DNA from: Candidatus Poribacteria bacterium
Lineage (GTDB): Bacteria; Poribacteria; WGA-4E; PCPOR2b
DNA length: 64,000 nt
Reading direction: 5' to 3'
NCBI GenBank assembly: GCA_022822005.1
Contig: JAJECO010000008.1
Span: 186,001 to 250,000, forward strand
Part shown: positions 17,034 to 26,092 of the stretch, one piece after another
Position numbering within the stretch: the first letter of the stretch is position 1
Layout of the letters: every line of letters starts with the position of its first letter
Notes under the pieces: generated by a model
What the model saw: only the letters and a program-made list of their open reading frames with translations
What the model was told of the DNA's origin: nothing
Databases searched by the model: none
Program-made: the position numbers and the translations under genes

Positions 17034-17152
17034 GGCTATTCAGTTTTAGGCTTATTACACATTTTGTTTGAAAAGTCGGAGCCGGGAAGTCGCTCATAGA
17101 GCGACGTGTCGGGATTGGGAAATCCCACCTACAGAAAAACTAAATGACCCTA
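17034..17152. repeat. MITE-like element, GTAGGGTCATTTA family, copy 2
   Basis: The right end, read on the other strand, is GTAGGGTCATTTAGTTTTTC, identical for 13 bases to the left end of the copy at 10483. The left end is decayed. The body 17080-17147 matches 10566-10633 and here keeps a perfect GTCGCTC-ATA-GAGCGAC hairpin. Confidence 0.65.
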
Positions 17153-17231
17153 CTAGACGGACTAATGGTCGATTTTCAGCGAGAGTGCCCCTCAGAATGT
17201 TCGATGCAGCGATCTTGGCATAATCGATTTC

Positions 17232-17260
17232 TTGACAATTTTTTTTCGATTGCCTATAAT
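17232..17260 (+). promoter_or_regulatory. Consensus sigma-70 promoter of the second exporter gene
   Basis: TTGACA at 17232-17237, 17-bp spacer, TATAAT at 17255-17260: an exact consensus match, about 190 bases before the start codon. Confidence 0.88.
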
Positions 17261-17455
17261 GCTTTGTTACTTAGGCAACAAGCATAGCTGCGACAAATTG
17301 GCTATCTTATGGGGAAAGGTCAAACGTGCACGGTAAAACGGTCAAAAAAACGAGTGAGCTATCCAGTAGGAAAGAAATAGATCTCATAATATACCAGTTG
17401 CAAATGGCTCGATACTTACCGAGAGGAAGAGAGATTATGGTACAAGGAGGCACCT

Positions 17456-19270
17456 ATGTTTGGCGGTGGTAGTGGTAGTGGCGGTCAACTCTACGACTAT
17501 AGCGAAGAGGAAGATCAGCTTGGTAAAGTATATGATCGAGTGTTGATGAAGCGACTGATTGGCTATCTGAAACCGTATCGGCTTGAAGTTGTGCTCATCG
17601 GGTTTCTGATGGTTGGCAGCAGGGGCGCTGAATGGTTGATGCCATTACTGATGAAACATGGGATCGATGAATACATTGGGCCGGGAAATCTGCAAGGCCT
17701 GAAAACGATTGCGATCTATTATATCCTCCTCCTCGTGGGGAGATTCATATTTACTTATTTTGAAGAGTACCGAATGCAGATGGTGGGGCAGAAGGCGATG
17801 TATGACATTCGGATGTCGCTCTTTTCGCATTTGCAGCGGTTGGATGTCCGCTTCTTTGACCGAAATCCTGTGGGCAGATTAATGACCCGTGTCATGGGTG
17901 ATGTGGAGGTACTAAAGGAGCTATTTACCTCCGGAGTCATTACGGTTTTTGGCGACCTACTCACCATCTTCGGTATTATGGTAATGATGCTGTACCTGAA
18001 TTGGAAATTGGCATTGGTAAGTTTTACTGTATTACCAATCATCTTTGCAGCGACGACTATCTATCAGATCTACTCGCGCCGTGCGTTCCGCGATCAGCGG
18101 AGGTATCTTGCCCAGATTAACGCCTACCTAAACGAAAGTATTGTTGGCATGACAACGATGCAGCTTTTCACGCAGGAACCGCGCAGTATGGTGCGGTTCG
18201 ACGAGAAGAATCAGCAATACCTCGGTGCAAACCTACGTAGCATTTTCTACTTCTCGCTTTTTTCCCCGATGATCGAGGTCTGCGGTTCCCTTGCACTGAC
18301 GGTTATCATCTGGTATGGCGGTGGACAGGCTCTGCAAGATGCGTTGACTCTCGGTACATTGTTCGCTTTCATCCAATACAGCCAGCGATTTTTCTGGCCC
18401 ATTCGCGAACTCAGTGAGAAATACACAATCTTCCAAAACGCGATGGCATCGTCTGAACGGATCTTTGACCTGATGGATACGGAGCCAACAATTGTGAGTC
18501 CGACTCCAGGCAAAGAATTGGCAGCATTAAAGGGAGAAATTGAGTTCCGCAATGTCTGGTTCGCTTACAACGCAGATGATTATGTCCTGCGCGATGTCTC
18601 CTTCAAGGTGAAGGCGGGCGAGAAGGTCGCGTTTGTGGGGCACACCGGATCGGGCAAAACATCGATCATCAATCTACTATGCCGATTCTACGAGGTGAAC
18701 GAGGGACAGGTTCTGATTGATGGCACGGATCTTCGGGAGATGGAGTTGCCAGACCTTCGTCGAGCCGTTAATATTGTGCAGCAGAACATTTTCCTATTTT
18801 CGGGGACAATCGAGAAGAATATTAATCTGGAGAATCCGGAGATCACAAAGGGGGATACGATTGCTGCTGCAAAAGAGGTACATCTGGATAGATATGTTCA
18901 GAACATGCCAGCTGGCTACGCTACTGAAATCAGAGAGGGTGGCGCGGGTCTATCGGTTGGACAGAAGCAGCTCGTTGCCTTTGCGCGCGCGCTGGCTTCC
19001 GATCCCGACATCCTTATCCTCGATGAAGCAACCTCCAGTGTAGACACCGAAACGGAACTGCTCATTCAGGACGCCCTGAACCGCCTAATGGCAAATCGGA
19101 CCTCCATTGTAATCGCGCATCGGCTTTCGACAATTCAGAACGCTGATAAGATTATCGTCATGCACCGCGGGGAGATCGGGGAGATGGGGACGCACAACGA
19201 GCTGCTCCAGCAACGGGGCATCTACTATCGGTTATATCAACTTCAGTACAAAGGGCAGGAAGTGGGATAG
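17456..19270 (+). CDS. ABC exporter subunit with canonical ATPase site (fused membrane and ATPase domains)
   Basis: The 604-residue protein has a Gly-rich and acidic start (about residues 1-25), an exporter membrane domain beginning at LKPYRLEVVLIGFLMV, and a C-terminal ATPase. The ATPase shows Walker A GHTGSGKTS, Walker B LILDEATSSVD with the catalytic Glu, IAHRLST, and an altered signature LSVGQKQL in place of LSGGQ. Heterodimeric exporters (TM288, YheH, BmrD type) show this pairing: intact Walker B with an odd signature here, and normal signature with degenerate Walker B in the partner. The gene at 13867 has exactly the complementary changes. The exported substrate, drug or lipid, cannot be told. 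Confidence 0.9.
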   Translation: MFGGGSGSGGQLYDYSEEEDQLGKVYDRVLMKRLIGYLKPYRLEVVLIGFLMVGSRGAEWLMPLLMKHGIDEYIGPGNLQGLKTIAIYYILLLVGRFIFTYFEEYRMQMVGQKAMYDIRMSLFSHLQRLDVRFFDRNPVGRLMTRVMGDVEVLKELFTSGVITVFGDLLTIFGIMVMMLYLNWKLALVSFTVLPIIFAATTIYQIYSRRAFRDQRRYLAQINAYLNESIVGMTTMQLFTQEPRSMVRFDEKNQQYLGANLRSIFYFSLFSPMIEVCGSLALTVIIWYGGGQALQDALTLGTLFAFIQYSQRFFWPIRELSEKYTIFQNAMASSERIFDLMDTEPTIVSPTPGKELAALKGEIEFRNVWFAYNADDYVLRDVSFKVKAGEKVAFVGHTGSGKTSIINLLCRFYEVNEGQVLIDGTDLREMELPDLRRAVNIVQQNIFLFSGTIEKNINLENPEITKGDTIAAAKEVHLDRYVQNMPAGYATEIREGGAGLSVGQKQLVAFARALASDPDILILDEATSSVDTETELLIQDALNRLMANRTSIVIAHRLSTIQNADKIIVMHRGEIGEMGTHNELLQQRGIYYRLYQLQYKGQEVG

Positions 19271-19283
19271 CCGGTAAAGATGA

Positions 19284-19356
19284 TGGGGCGTACTGGATTT
19301 GAACCAGTGACTTCTACCGTGTGAAGGTAGCGCTCGTACCCCTGAGCTAACGCCCC
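19284..19356 (-). tRNA. tRNA-Val (anticodon CAC)
   Basis: A complete 73-nt cloverleaf on the minus strand: acceptor GGGGCGT/ACGCCCC, D arm GCTC...GAGC, anticodon stem CTACC/GGTAG with loop TTCACAC (anticodon CAC, reads GTG), T arm ACTGG-TTCAAAT-CCAGT. The 3' CCA is not encoded. It is the second gene of the tRNA pair transcribed from the promoter at 19490-19518. Confidence 0.95.
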
Positions 19357-19399
19357 ATAGATTGGATAGGGAGAAAAAAACGAGATGGGAAGAAGGTGG

Positions 19400-19472
19400 T
19401 GGGCCCACTAGGATTCGAACCTAGGACCGGCCGGTTATGAGCCGGCTGCTCTAACCCCTGAGCTACAGGCCC
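19400..19472 (-). tRNA. tRNA with CAT anticodon, probably tRNA-Ile2 (or elongator Met)
   Basis: A complete 73-nt cloverleaf on the minus strand: acceptor GGGCCTG/TGGGCCC, anticodon stem GCCGG/CCGGC with loop CTCATAA, T arm CTAGG-TTCGAAT-CCTAG. CAT is shared by Met and by Ile2, whose C34 is changed to lysidine by TilS. The CTCATAA loop and the acceptor start resemble Ile2 tRNAs of other bacteria, so Ile2 is favoured. It is not an initiator: the acceptor begins with a proper G-C pair. CCA is not encoded. Confidence 0.9.
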
Positions 19473-19489
19473 CCTTGAATTGCGCGAGT

Positions 19490-19518
19490 ATTATAAGAGT
19501 TTGATGTAGATTTGTCAA
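19490..19518 (-). promoter_or_regulatory. Consensus promoter of the tRNA pair
   Basis: On the minus strand TTGACA (complement at 19513-19518), 17-bp spacer, TATAAT (complement at 19490-19495), ending 17 bases before the first tRNA. It matches the consensus exactly and overlaps the 3' end region of rpoD. Confidence 0.88.
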
Positions 19519-19528
19519 CCGAAATCGC

Positions 19529-21304
19529 TTAACTTTCGAGAAAGCCGCGCAGTTGTTGGCTTCGGGTTGGATGGCGCAACTTCCGCAGCGCTTTTGCTTC
19601 AATCTGGCGGATCCGCTCGCGGGTGACTTGAAACTCCGTACCTACCTCTTCTAACGTCCGAGGATAGCCGTCTCCAATTCCAAATCTTAATCGGATGACC
19701 TTCGCCTCACGTTCTGTCAACGTAACGAGCACCTCTTCGATACGCTCTTTGAGCATGGTAAATGTTGCTTCGGCAACAGGGGACTTCGAGGTTTTGTCCT
19801 CAATAAAATCTCGGAGCTGGCTATCTTCGTCTTCCCCAACCGAGGTTTCTAAGGAGATCGGCTCTTGTGCAATTCGAAAGACCTGCCGCACTTTGTCAAT
19901 GGGGATGTCCATCTCGCTGGCGATTTCTTCTGGCAGCGGTTCTCTGCCTTTCTCCTGAACCAAGTAACGGGAAGTGCGGATCAGTTTGTTGATGGTTTCA
20001 ATCATGTGGACAGGGATGCGGATAGTACGCGCCTGATCAGCAATGGCACGGGTAATCCCTTGACGAATCCACCATGTCGCATACGTGCTAAATTTATACC
20101 CCCGCTTATACTCAAATTTGTCCACGGCTTTCATCAAGCCGATATTTCCTTCCTGAATGAGGTCAAGGAACGTCAATCCCGGTGTGCGATTTCTATATTT
20201 TTTGGCAATGCTGACAACAAGCCGCAGATTGGCTTCAACAATCGTCATCTTGGCTTCTTGCGCTGCTGTTTCCCCTGCACGGATTCGCTGGGTCGCAAGG
20301 TCGAGTTGTTCGCGTGAGGCACCAATTTCGCGCTCTAACCTTTTGATAGCTCGCCTTGCTTTGACGATCTCTCGGTTATATTCTTTAAGTTCTTTAAAGC
20401 CGCGGGGGGCGCGTCGTTTCGTCTTGTGCAGCGTGTAATCCTGTACCCGCTTACAGATTTCAGCCGCAGATAGGTTACTCCCCTTTTCAATCCGTGCCAC
20501 CCGATTTTCCAAATTCGCCATCCGGGTTGCAATATCTTTGATCTTACCTGCAATCTTACTAATCTCTTCACGATCAATCTTGAGCTCTTTGAGGGTCTCT
20601 ACCAACTTCAAGCGACTGGATTCGAGTTTTTTATGAAGGGCTTTCTTTTCCTTAGCAGGCAGCTTTTCAGTGTCCAGCTTGCGTTCCTGGAGACGCATTT
20701 CCAAGTCCACGTCCTTCAGATCTTCCATTAGTTTCCGCGCCACTTTTAGATATTTCTCTTCTTTATCATTGGCAGATGTCGTTGAAACCTCCATCGCAAT
20801 CACATCAGAAGCCTTTCTCTTACCAATCAGGATCTGATTGAGGAGTTTCCGTACCTCTGCAATTGCGACTGGCGTCTCAAATATTGCCTCTTCGATTTTA
20901 CGATGCCCTTCTTCAATTTGTCTTGATAAGGAGACCTCTTGCTGCTTAGTCAGCAAAGCTATACTCCCCATCTCCCGCAGATACACCTTCACTGGATCGT
21001 CCACCTTATCGAGTTTCCCCGGATCCAGAGATAATTCCTCAACATCACTATCGTCAAAATCTTCCTCGTCGGAGTAATCAGGTGTATCGAAATCGGCTGC
21101 TTGGTTGATATTGAAATTCATTGTTAAATCTCCCTCATCAAGATCTGCTGGATTTTCTGAAAGGTTAATTTCTTCTAAATCAATTTGTAGTAGGTCATCA
21201 AGATCGTCGGGTGGTGGAGAATTCGGTTGCTCCTCATAGTCAAGGAGATGTTTCTCCTTGCCGACATTTATTGAGCGATCATCTCCTTTAGTTCTCGAAG
21301 CCAT
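19529..21304 (-). CDS. rpoD: Primary sigma factor RpoD
   Basis: The 591-residue protein has all primary-sigma regions. Region 1.2 starts at [17 protein letters not shown] (about residue 102). A long charged non-conserved insert separates it from region 2 ([19 protein letters not shown], then [20 protein letters not shown]). Region 3 includes [13 protein letters not shown], and region 4 ends with [20 protein letters not shown]. It directs RNA polymerase to housekeeping promoters, which fits the many TTGACA/TATAAT promoters in this window. The first 100 residues are very acidic in place of a typical region 1.1. ATG has GAGGAG upstream. dnaG lies directly upstream on the same strand, the common dnaG-rpoD order. 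Confidence 0.97.
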   Translation of the reverse strand: MASRTKGDDRSINVGKEKHLLDYEEQPNSPPPDDLDDLLQIDLEEINLSENPADLDEGDLTMNFNINQAADFDTPDYSDEEDFDDSDVEELSLDPGKLDKVDDPVKVYLREMGSIALLTKQQEVSLSRQIEEGHRKIEEAIFETPVAIAEVRKLLNQILIGKRKASDVIAMEVSTTSANDKEEKYLKVARKLMEDLKDVDLEMRLQERKLDTEKLPAKEKKALHKKLESSRLKLVETLKELKIDREEISKIAGKIKDIATRMANLENRVARIEKGSNLSAAEICKRVQDYTLHKTKRRAPRGFKELKEYNREIVKARRAIKRLEREIGASREQLDLATQRIRAGETAAQEAKMTIVEANLRLVVSIAKKYRNRTPGLTFLDLIQEGNIGLMKAVDKFEYKRGYKFSTYATWWIRQGITRAIADQARTIRIPVHMIETINKLIRTSRYLVQEKGREPLPEEIASEMDIPIDKVRQVFRIAQEPISLETSVGEDEDSQLRDFIEDKTSKSPVAEATFTMLKERIEEVLVTLTEREAKVIRLRFGIGDGYPRTLEEVGTEFQVTRERIRQIEAKALRKLRHPTRSQQLRGFLES

Positions 21305-21348
21305 TGTGGTTTATTCTCCTCGTGCCCTTCCCGAAGCTATAACAGGGA

Positions 21349-23136
21349 TTAGCGGGCTAACTGCCTTCTTCGGTTTGAGAGTTCAAGGAGTTCTGCAAGA
21401 ATGCTTTTGCTGTTATTCCCTTGTGCAAGTGCCTCAGAGCGCCTCATACGCTCAACATCCCACAACAGAAAATCCTTGAGTTTTTTTAGACACCCCTCCA
21501 CATGCGTGCTTAAATTTGGAGGGAGGGTCCTTTTTAGAAGAGCCTTGGAGATTATGCCTGTAATTTTTTCATTGGCACAAGTGTTTATGAGGTTCTGCAT
21601 ATCAATGATACCCTCATTATCAGTCGCCTCCCAAAGCATCCTACCAATAGTTGCAAAGTCAGGATGGGTGAAATCTTGATAGTGAAAATTCGCTTTGGCA
21701 AGCGGGATGAGATCGGGGCCTTGTACCAGTGCTTCAATCAGTTTCCACTCAATTGACTCACGCGGACTCATCCGCTCTGTTGGTGCGGCGTGTGTGTGTC
21801 GTGGTGGCGAAACTGAACGAGAGGTCGTGACACCCAGACGCTGCAGCTCCCGCGAAAGCACCGATCTGTCGACGTCGAGTTCTTGTGCTGCGTACTTCGT
21901 ATACTCGCTGAGTTCAACCTGATTTTTGAGGTTGGATAAGGTCAGGGCGATCTCTTTGATAGCTTGTGTCTTTACATCAATGCGATGAATTGCATGCTGT
22001 TGCGTTGCACGCTGGATTTGAAATTCGATTAGGTTCATCGCAGAATTAATCAGTTGATTGAACCCATCGAGACCTTGCGTACGGATGAATTGATCTGGAT
22101 CTGTATCGGCGGGCAGACTCGCCACCCGAACACGCAATCCGGCTGCCAGAAGGATATGCAGTCCGCGTAATGCCGCCTGAAAACCCGCAGGATCTCCGTC
22201 ATAGAGAAGGATAGTTTCTTCGGCAAACCGCTTTAATAGATCGGCGTGCGAAGCGCTGAACGAAGTTCCGAGCGATGCGACAACATTCTGAGCACCCGCT
22301 TGATACGGCATGAGCGCGTCAAAATAACCCTCAACGAGGATAACTTTCTCCTCTTTTTGGATCGCCTGACGTGCCTCGTATAAGTTGTAAAGGGTTTTAC
22401 TCTTATCGTAAAGAGTAGTAGTAGGAGAATTTAGATATTTGGGAAGCTGCTCTTCCGACAATGCGCGCCCGCCAAATCCGACAGGATTGCCCCGTTCATC
22501 TCGGATTGGAAAGATAACGCGGCCCCGAAATCGATCCGTGGTTCCACGGTCATCACTTCTAATGAGTCCGACATCAATGAGTTGTTGGATTGAGAAACCG
22601 GTTTGTGTGGCAACTTTAACGATATCTTGCCGTCCCGGTGTTGCGTACCCAAGTTGGAACTCTTTGATCGTTTCATCTTTGATAGATCGGTTTTTCAAGT
22701 ACGCCAGCGCATGACCACCAATTTTCGGGTTCAGGAGTTGCTGGTGAAAATGCTCCATTGCAAACCGATTCAGGTCTTGCAGTTCGAGACGTTTTTGGCT
22801 AACCTGGCGTGCCCTTCCATCTTGGGCGGGCGATGGAATACCTGCACGTTCTGACAGCCATTCCATCGCTTCCATGAAAGACTTACCGTCATATTTCCTG
22901 AGGAAGCTGATGACATTACCGCCGGCATTACATCCGAAACAGTAAAACGCCTGCTTTTCGGGGGAGACATTAAAGGAGGGGGTTTTCTCGTCGTGGAAGG
23001 GACAAAGCCCCTTATAGGCTTTGCCGACAGGCTTCAACAGAACCCCAGACTCCGATATCACTTCGACAATATCGTTCTGTGCACAGATATTATCAAGTAT
23101 CTCGCGTGGAATGTGGTTAGAAGCTTGTCTCATCAC
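21349..23136 (-). CDS. dnaG: DNA primase DnaG
   Basis: The 595-residue protein synthesises RNA primers for replication. The N-terminal CHC2 zinc finger is visible as CPFHDEKTPSFNVSPE followed by AFYCFGCNAGGN (residues about 45-75). The TOPRIM catalytic core follows near 260-345, with VILVEGYFDALMPYQAG and LYDGDPAGFQAALRGL holding the metal-binding Glu and Asp residues. The C-terminal helicase-binding domain is the last 150 residues. Start is GTG 23136 or the adjacent ATG 23133, with GGTGAG upstream. The stop is 44 bases before the rpoD start, so the two are probably co-transcribed. Confidence 0.97.
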   Translation of the reverse strand: MMRQASNHIPREILDNICAQNDIVEVISESGVLLKPVGKAYKGLCPFHDEKTPSFNVSPEKQAFYCFGCNAGGNVISFLRKYDGKSFMEAMEWLSERAGIPSPAQDGRARQVSQKRLELQDLNRFAMEHFHQQLLNPKIGGHALAYLKNRSIKDETIKEFQLGYATPGRQDIVKVATQTGFSIQQLIDVGLIRSDDRGTTDRFRGRVIFPIRDERGNPVGFGGRALSEEQLPKYLNSPTTTLYDKSKTLYNLYEARQAIQKEEKVILVEGYFDALMPYQAGAQNVVASLGTSFSASHADLLKRFAEETILLYDGDPAGFQAALRGLHILLAAGLRVRVASLPADTDPDQFIRTQGLDGFNQLINSAMNLIEFQIQRATQQHAIHRIDVKTQAIKEIALTLSNLKNQVELSEYTKYAAQELDVDRSVLSRELQRLGVTTSRSVSPPRHTHAAPTERMSPRESIEWKLIEALVQGPDLIPLAKANFHYQDFTHPDFATIGRMLWEATDNEGIIDMQNLINTCANEKITGIISKALLKRTLPPNLSTHVEGCLKKLKDFLLWDVERMRRSEALAQGNNSKSILAELLELSNRRRQLAR

Positions 23137-23602
23137 AACTCACCTTCGTCTGATACAGGTTTAGGTTTGCTTTTCGCATCCCAAATCGTGAAGCGTCTTT
23201 CACCCCAAGAATTCTGAAGCGTCGAGATGGAAAATGTCAAACCGAAATCGGTATGAAACGTACTGCGAATTTTGATGGCTTAGCGTCGTTCGGATTTCGT
23301 AATCCTCACATCGGGCGTTAGTATCAGTGATTAGCTTTTAACATTGTCACAACAACGCAACTACGCCCTGTTGGAAACCATCTTCTTCGATCGTCCTGTG
23401 AATTGAATAGTGGTCCTTCGCAATTTTCCAACGCTGCTCGCAGAGCAAGGAACTCCGCTTATGTTAAGAAATCGTGCAACAGAAACCGAGTTTTGAAGAA
23501 AAAACTCGGTTTCACTTCATGCTGTGCACTTGCTTTTTATATGAGCCAAGAACTTTTATCAGCGAGCCGATAATTCTAAATAATTAGTTCAAATCTCTCT
23601 TA
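23137..23602. other. Intergenic region between mutS2 and dnaG
   Basis: These 466 bases hold the hairpin repeat at 23461-23513 and the upstream region of dnaG. I see no gene on either strand and no promoter good enough to mark. Confidence 0.6.
23461..23513. repeat. 53-nt hairpin repeat, copy 2
   Basis: It matches 174-226 at 50 of 53 positions. The stem GAAACCGAGTTTT/AAAACTCGGTTTC is perfect here, with a short GAAG-type loop. It lies about 90 bases beyond the mutS2 stop, so it could also act as a transcript end in either direction, though no T-run follows. Confidence 0.75.
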
Positions 23603-26023
23603 CTATTCTTTCAATGTGACAATCGTTGCGCCTGCCCCACCCTCGTTGAGTGCTGCCACTTGAAAATCACTCACTTGCGCGTGATCCTGCAGGAGCTCAT
23701 GGATTGCGGTCCGTAACGCCCCCGTGCCTTTGCCGTGAATTATTCGCACTCTCGGTAACCCCGCCAGGAACGCATCATCTATATATTTATCAGTTTCCGT
23801 CCAAGCCTCATGCACCGTTTTGCCTTGTAGGTTCAACTCTGTTTTAACGTTCCCTGTCTTGTTATACTGGACATCTAAGATTGAGGCAGACAGTTCGCGC
23901 TTGTTATCTTCTGGACGCACAGGCTCAATTTCTCCGTATGACACGCGCATTTGCATGTTACCAACCTTGACAAGCAAAGGATTTTTCCCATTTGAAATCG
24001 AGAAGACCTCGCCGAATTGGTTGAGGCTTTTCACACGGACTTTATCGCCGACTTGCACTGCAATTGCATCGGGATGTGGTTTTGCTGAGTGTCTTTGTTC
24101 TTCGCGTCTCTGGTTCAGTTTTTGCCGTGCGCCCTCAATACGTGTAAAAGCGCCGCTAACACTATCTTTTGAGGCATTCTCTCGCCGCACTTCTGCTATC
24201 GTTTGTTCAACAAGTTTGCGAGCATCTTTGACGATCACAGCAGCTTCCTGCTCCGCTTGATCACGCAATTCTTGCCGCTCTGCTTCAATCCGATTGATTA
24301 GCGTTTCATGCTTTCTCGCCGCGGTGTCCGCCACTCGGAGTTTCTCCTGCACCATTTCACGTTCAACGTCAAGCTCATTCTGGGACGCTTGCATACTGAC
24401 GATGAGATCTTCCACAGCAACGGTCTGGTTGCCCATGTAAGCTTTAGCGGCATCAGTGATTGCGTCGGGCATGCCCAATCTCTGTGCAATCTTGAAGGCA
24501 TTACTGCTGCCGGGCACGCCAATCTGAAGACGATAGGTGGGTCTCAGCGTTTGCCAATCAAATTCCATTGAGGCGTTTTCCATGTAGTCTTGTGCATGGG
24601 CGTACGCTTTCAGTGCACCATAGTGGGTTGTGGCAACTGTGCGAACCTGACGCGTTGACAACCAGTCTAAGATTGCCATACCGAGTGCCGCCCCTTCCGT
24701 CGGATCTGTGCCTGCCCCAATTTCATCCAACAGCACTAACGAATTCTCGTCCGCTTCCTCCAGAACCGAGATAATTTTAGTAATATGGGACGAAAAGGTA
24801 CTGAGATTCTGCTCGATGCTCTGTTCATCCCCGATGTCGGCGAACATTTGGTCAAAGACGCCAACTTCACTACCCATTTTCGCGGGGATGTGCAATCCTG
24901 ATTGTGCCATAAGTGTGAGCAGGCCGACCGTTTTGAGAACAACGGTTTTCCCGCCGGTGTTCGGTCCCGTAATAACCATGGTGTGAAATGCGTCGCCCAA
25001 CGTCGCATCGGTTGGCACAATCCGCTCTGGTAGACTGGGATCGCGTTCCTCTTTCTTCAATTTCTTACTCGCTCGAAGGTTCATTTCAAGGAGCGGATGT
25101 CTCGCTTCTATCAGTTTTATAGCACATCGTTGGTTAAGGATTGGTTCAATGCCGTTGAGTTCTATGCTTAATCGCGCCTTTGCTCCCAGAAAGTCCAGTC
25201 CTCCCAAGATATCCAAGGCGAGTTCCAACGATGTCAAATGCTCACGCACCAAATCGCTGAGCTCAAGAAGGATGCGCCGTATCTCTTGACGTTCCTCATC
25301 TGCCAGTTGGTGCAGTTCGTTATTGAGATCGACAACCCCAAAGGGCTCGATGAAAGCGGTCGCTCCGCTCGAGGATTGGCCTTGAACAACGCCGGGAAAA
25401 TTGTGCTTTGAATCTTGTTTGATGGGAATGACATAGCGATCGTTCCGGGAGGTGATAACGTGTTCTTGGATAGATCGCTGATGATTGGGAGCGTTGAGGA
25501 AGCCCTCTAACTTCGATTGAATGTTTGTCCGTGTGTGTACCAGCTTTCGGCGGATCGATCGTAGCGTTGGGGTAGCGTGATCAAGGACATCACCATCTGG
25601 ACTGAGACATCTGTCAATGGATTGAGTAAGTTCAGGGAAGGTCGGGAGATTACGAACAATCGAGGAGAGCTTGGGGAAATCTTTCGGATTTCGCTGTTTA
25701 ATGGCTCGCTGGACATTTCGCGCGGCTTCCGCCACACGACCAACACCGAGCAATTGCTCCGCGTCGAGAATGGCACCGGGCTTGGCAACCTTATGGAGTG
25801 TTGGGAAAATATCCTTCAAACCTTGCAGGGGAAAACCGTTAGAGGTTTGGTAGAATGCTTTCGCTTCGCTGCATAACCGCTGCTGATAACGAACCGTATC
25901 AAGCTGCCGGAAGGGTTTCAGTTTCGCTGCCCGTGACGCCCCCAGTTGGGAGTGTGCATACTGCTTGAGCAATGCCTTCAGCTTATCATATTCTAAGACT
26001 TTTTCAGTGTGAGGAGATATCAT
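23603..26023 (-). CDS. mutS2: MutS2 family ATPase/Smr endonuclease
   Basis: The protein (806 residues from ATG 26023) has a MutS-type clamp and ATPase with Walker A ITGPNTGGKTVVLKT and Walker B region LLDEIGAGTDPTEGAAL. A coiled-coil of about 110 residues follows, then a C-terminal Smr nuclease domain with LNLQGKTVHEAW (normally LDLRG) and IIHGKGTGALR. MutS2 acts on recombination intermediates and, in some bacteria, on stalled ribosomes, rather than mismatch repair. An upstream in-frame TTG (26053) would add 10 residues, but MISPHTEKVLEYDKLK fits the family start and GGGG precedes this ATG. It is last in the unit tRNA-Gly, fmdB-like, TPR gene, mutS2. Confidence 0.95.
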   Translation of the reverse strand: MISPHTEKVLEYDKLKALLKQYAHSQLGASRAAKLKPFRQLDTVRYQQRLCSEAKAFYQTSNGFPLQGLKDIFPTLHKVAKPGAILDAEQLLGVGRVAEAARNVQRAIKQRNPKDFPKLSSIVRNLPTFPELTQSIDRCLSPDGDVLDHATPTLRSIRRKLVHTRTNIQSKLEGFLNAPNHQRSIQEHVITSRNDRYVIPIKQDSKHNFPGVVQGQSSSGATAFIEPFGVVDLNNELHQLADEERQEIRRILLELSDLVREHLTSLELALDILGGLDFLGAKARLSIELNGIEPILNQRCAIKLIEARHPLLEMNLRASKKLKKEERDPSLPERIVPTDATLGDAFHTMVITGPNTGGKTVVLKTVGLLTLMAQSGLHIPAKMGSEVGVFDQMFADIGDEQSIEQNLSTFSSHITKIISVLEEADENSLVLLDEIGAGTDPTEGAALGMAILDWLSTRQVRTVATTHYGALKAYAHAQDYMENASMEFDWQTLRPTYRLQIGVPGSSNAFKIAQRLGMPDAITDAAKAYMGNQTVAVEDLIVSMQASQNELDVEREMVQEKLRVADTAARKHETLINRIEAERQELRDQAEQEAAVIVKDARKLVEQTIAEVRRENASKDSVSGAFTRIEGARQKLNQRREEQRHSAKPHPDAIAVQVGDKVRVKSLNQFGEVFSISNGKNPLLVKVGNMQMRVSYGEIEPVRPEDNKRELSASILDVQYNKTGNVKTELNLQGKTVHEAWTETDKYIDDAFLAGLPRVRIIHGKGTGALRTAIHELLQDHAQVSDFQVAALNEGGAGATIVTLKE

Positions 26024-26092
26024 GAAACTAACCCCATTCGCTGAACTGACCAAGCTTTTATACGATGGGCAAAGCAGCCTGCCCCAACAACT

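Larger units (their letters stand above)
16850..17455. other. Divergent intergenic region with repeat and two promoters
   Basis: These 606 bases separate the leftward dioxygenase gene from the rightward exporter gene. They contain the minus promoter at 16983-17011, a MITE-like repeat at about 17034-17152 and a consensus plus promoter at 17232-17260. The stretch 17300-17440, the exporter leader, shows no gene and no clear structure. Confidence 0.6.

Noticed and set aside
23137-23602. Small gene or RNA between mutS2 and dnaG
   Set aside because: No open frame with a ribosome-binding site and no structure except the known hairpin repeat.
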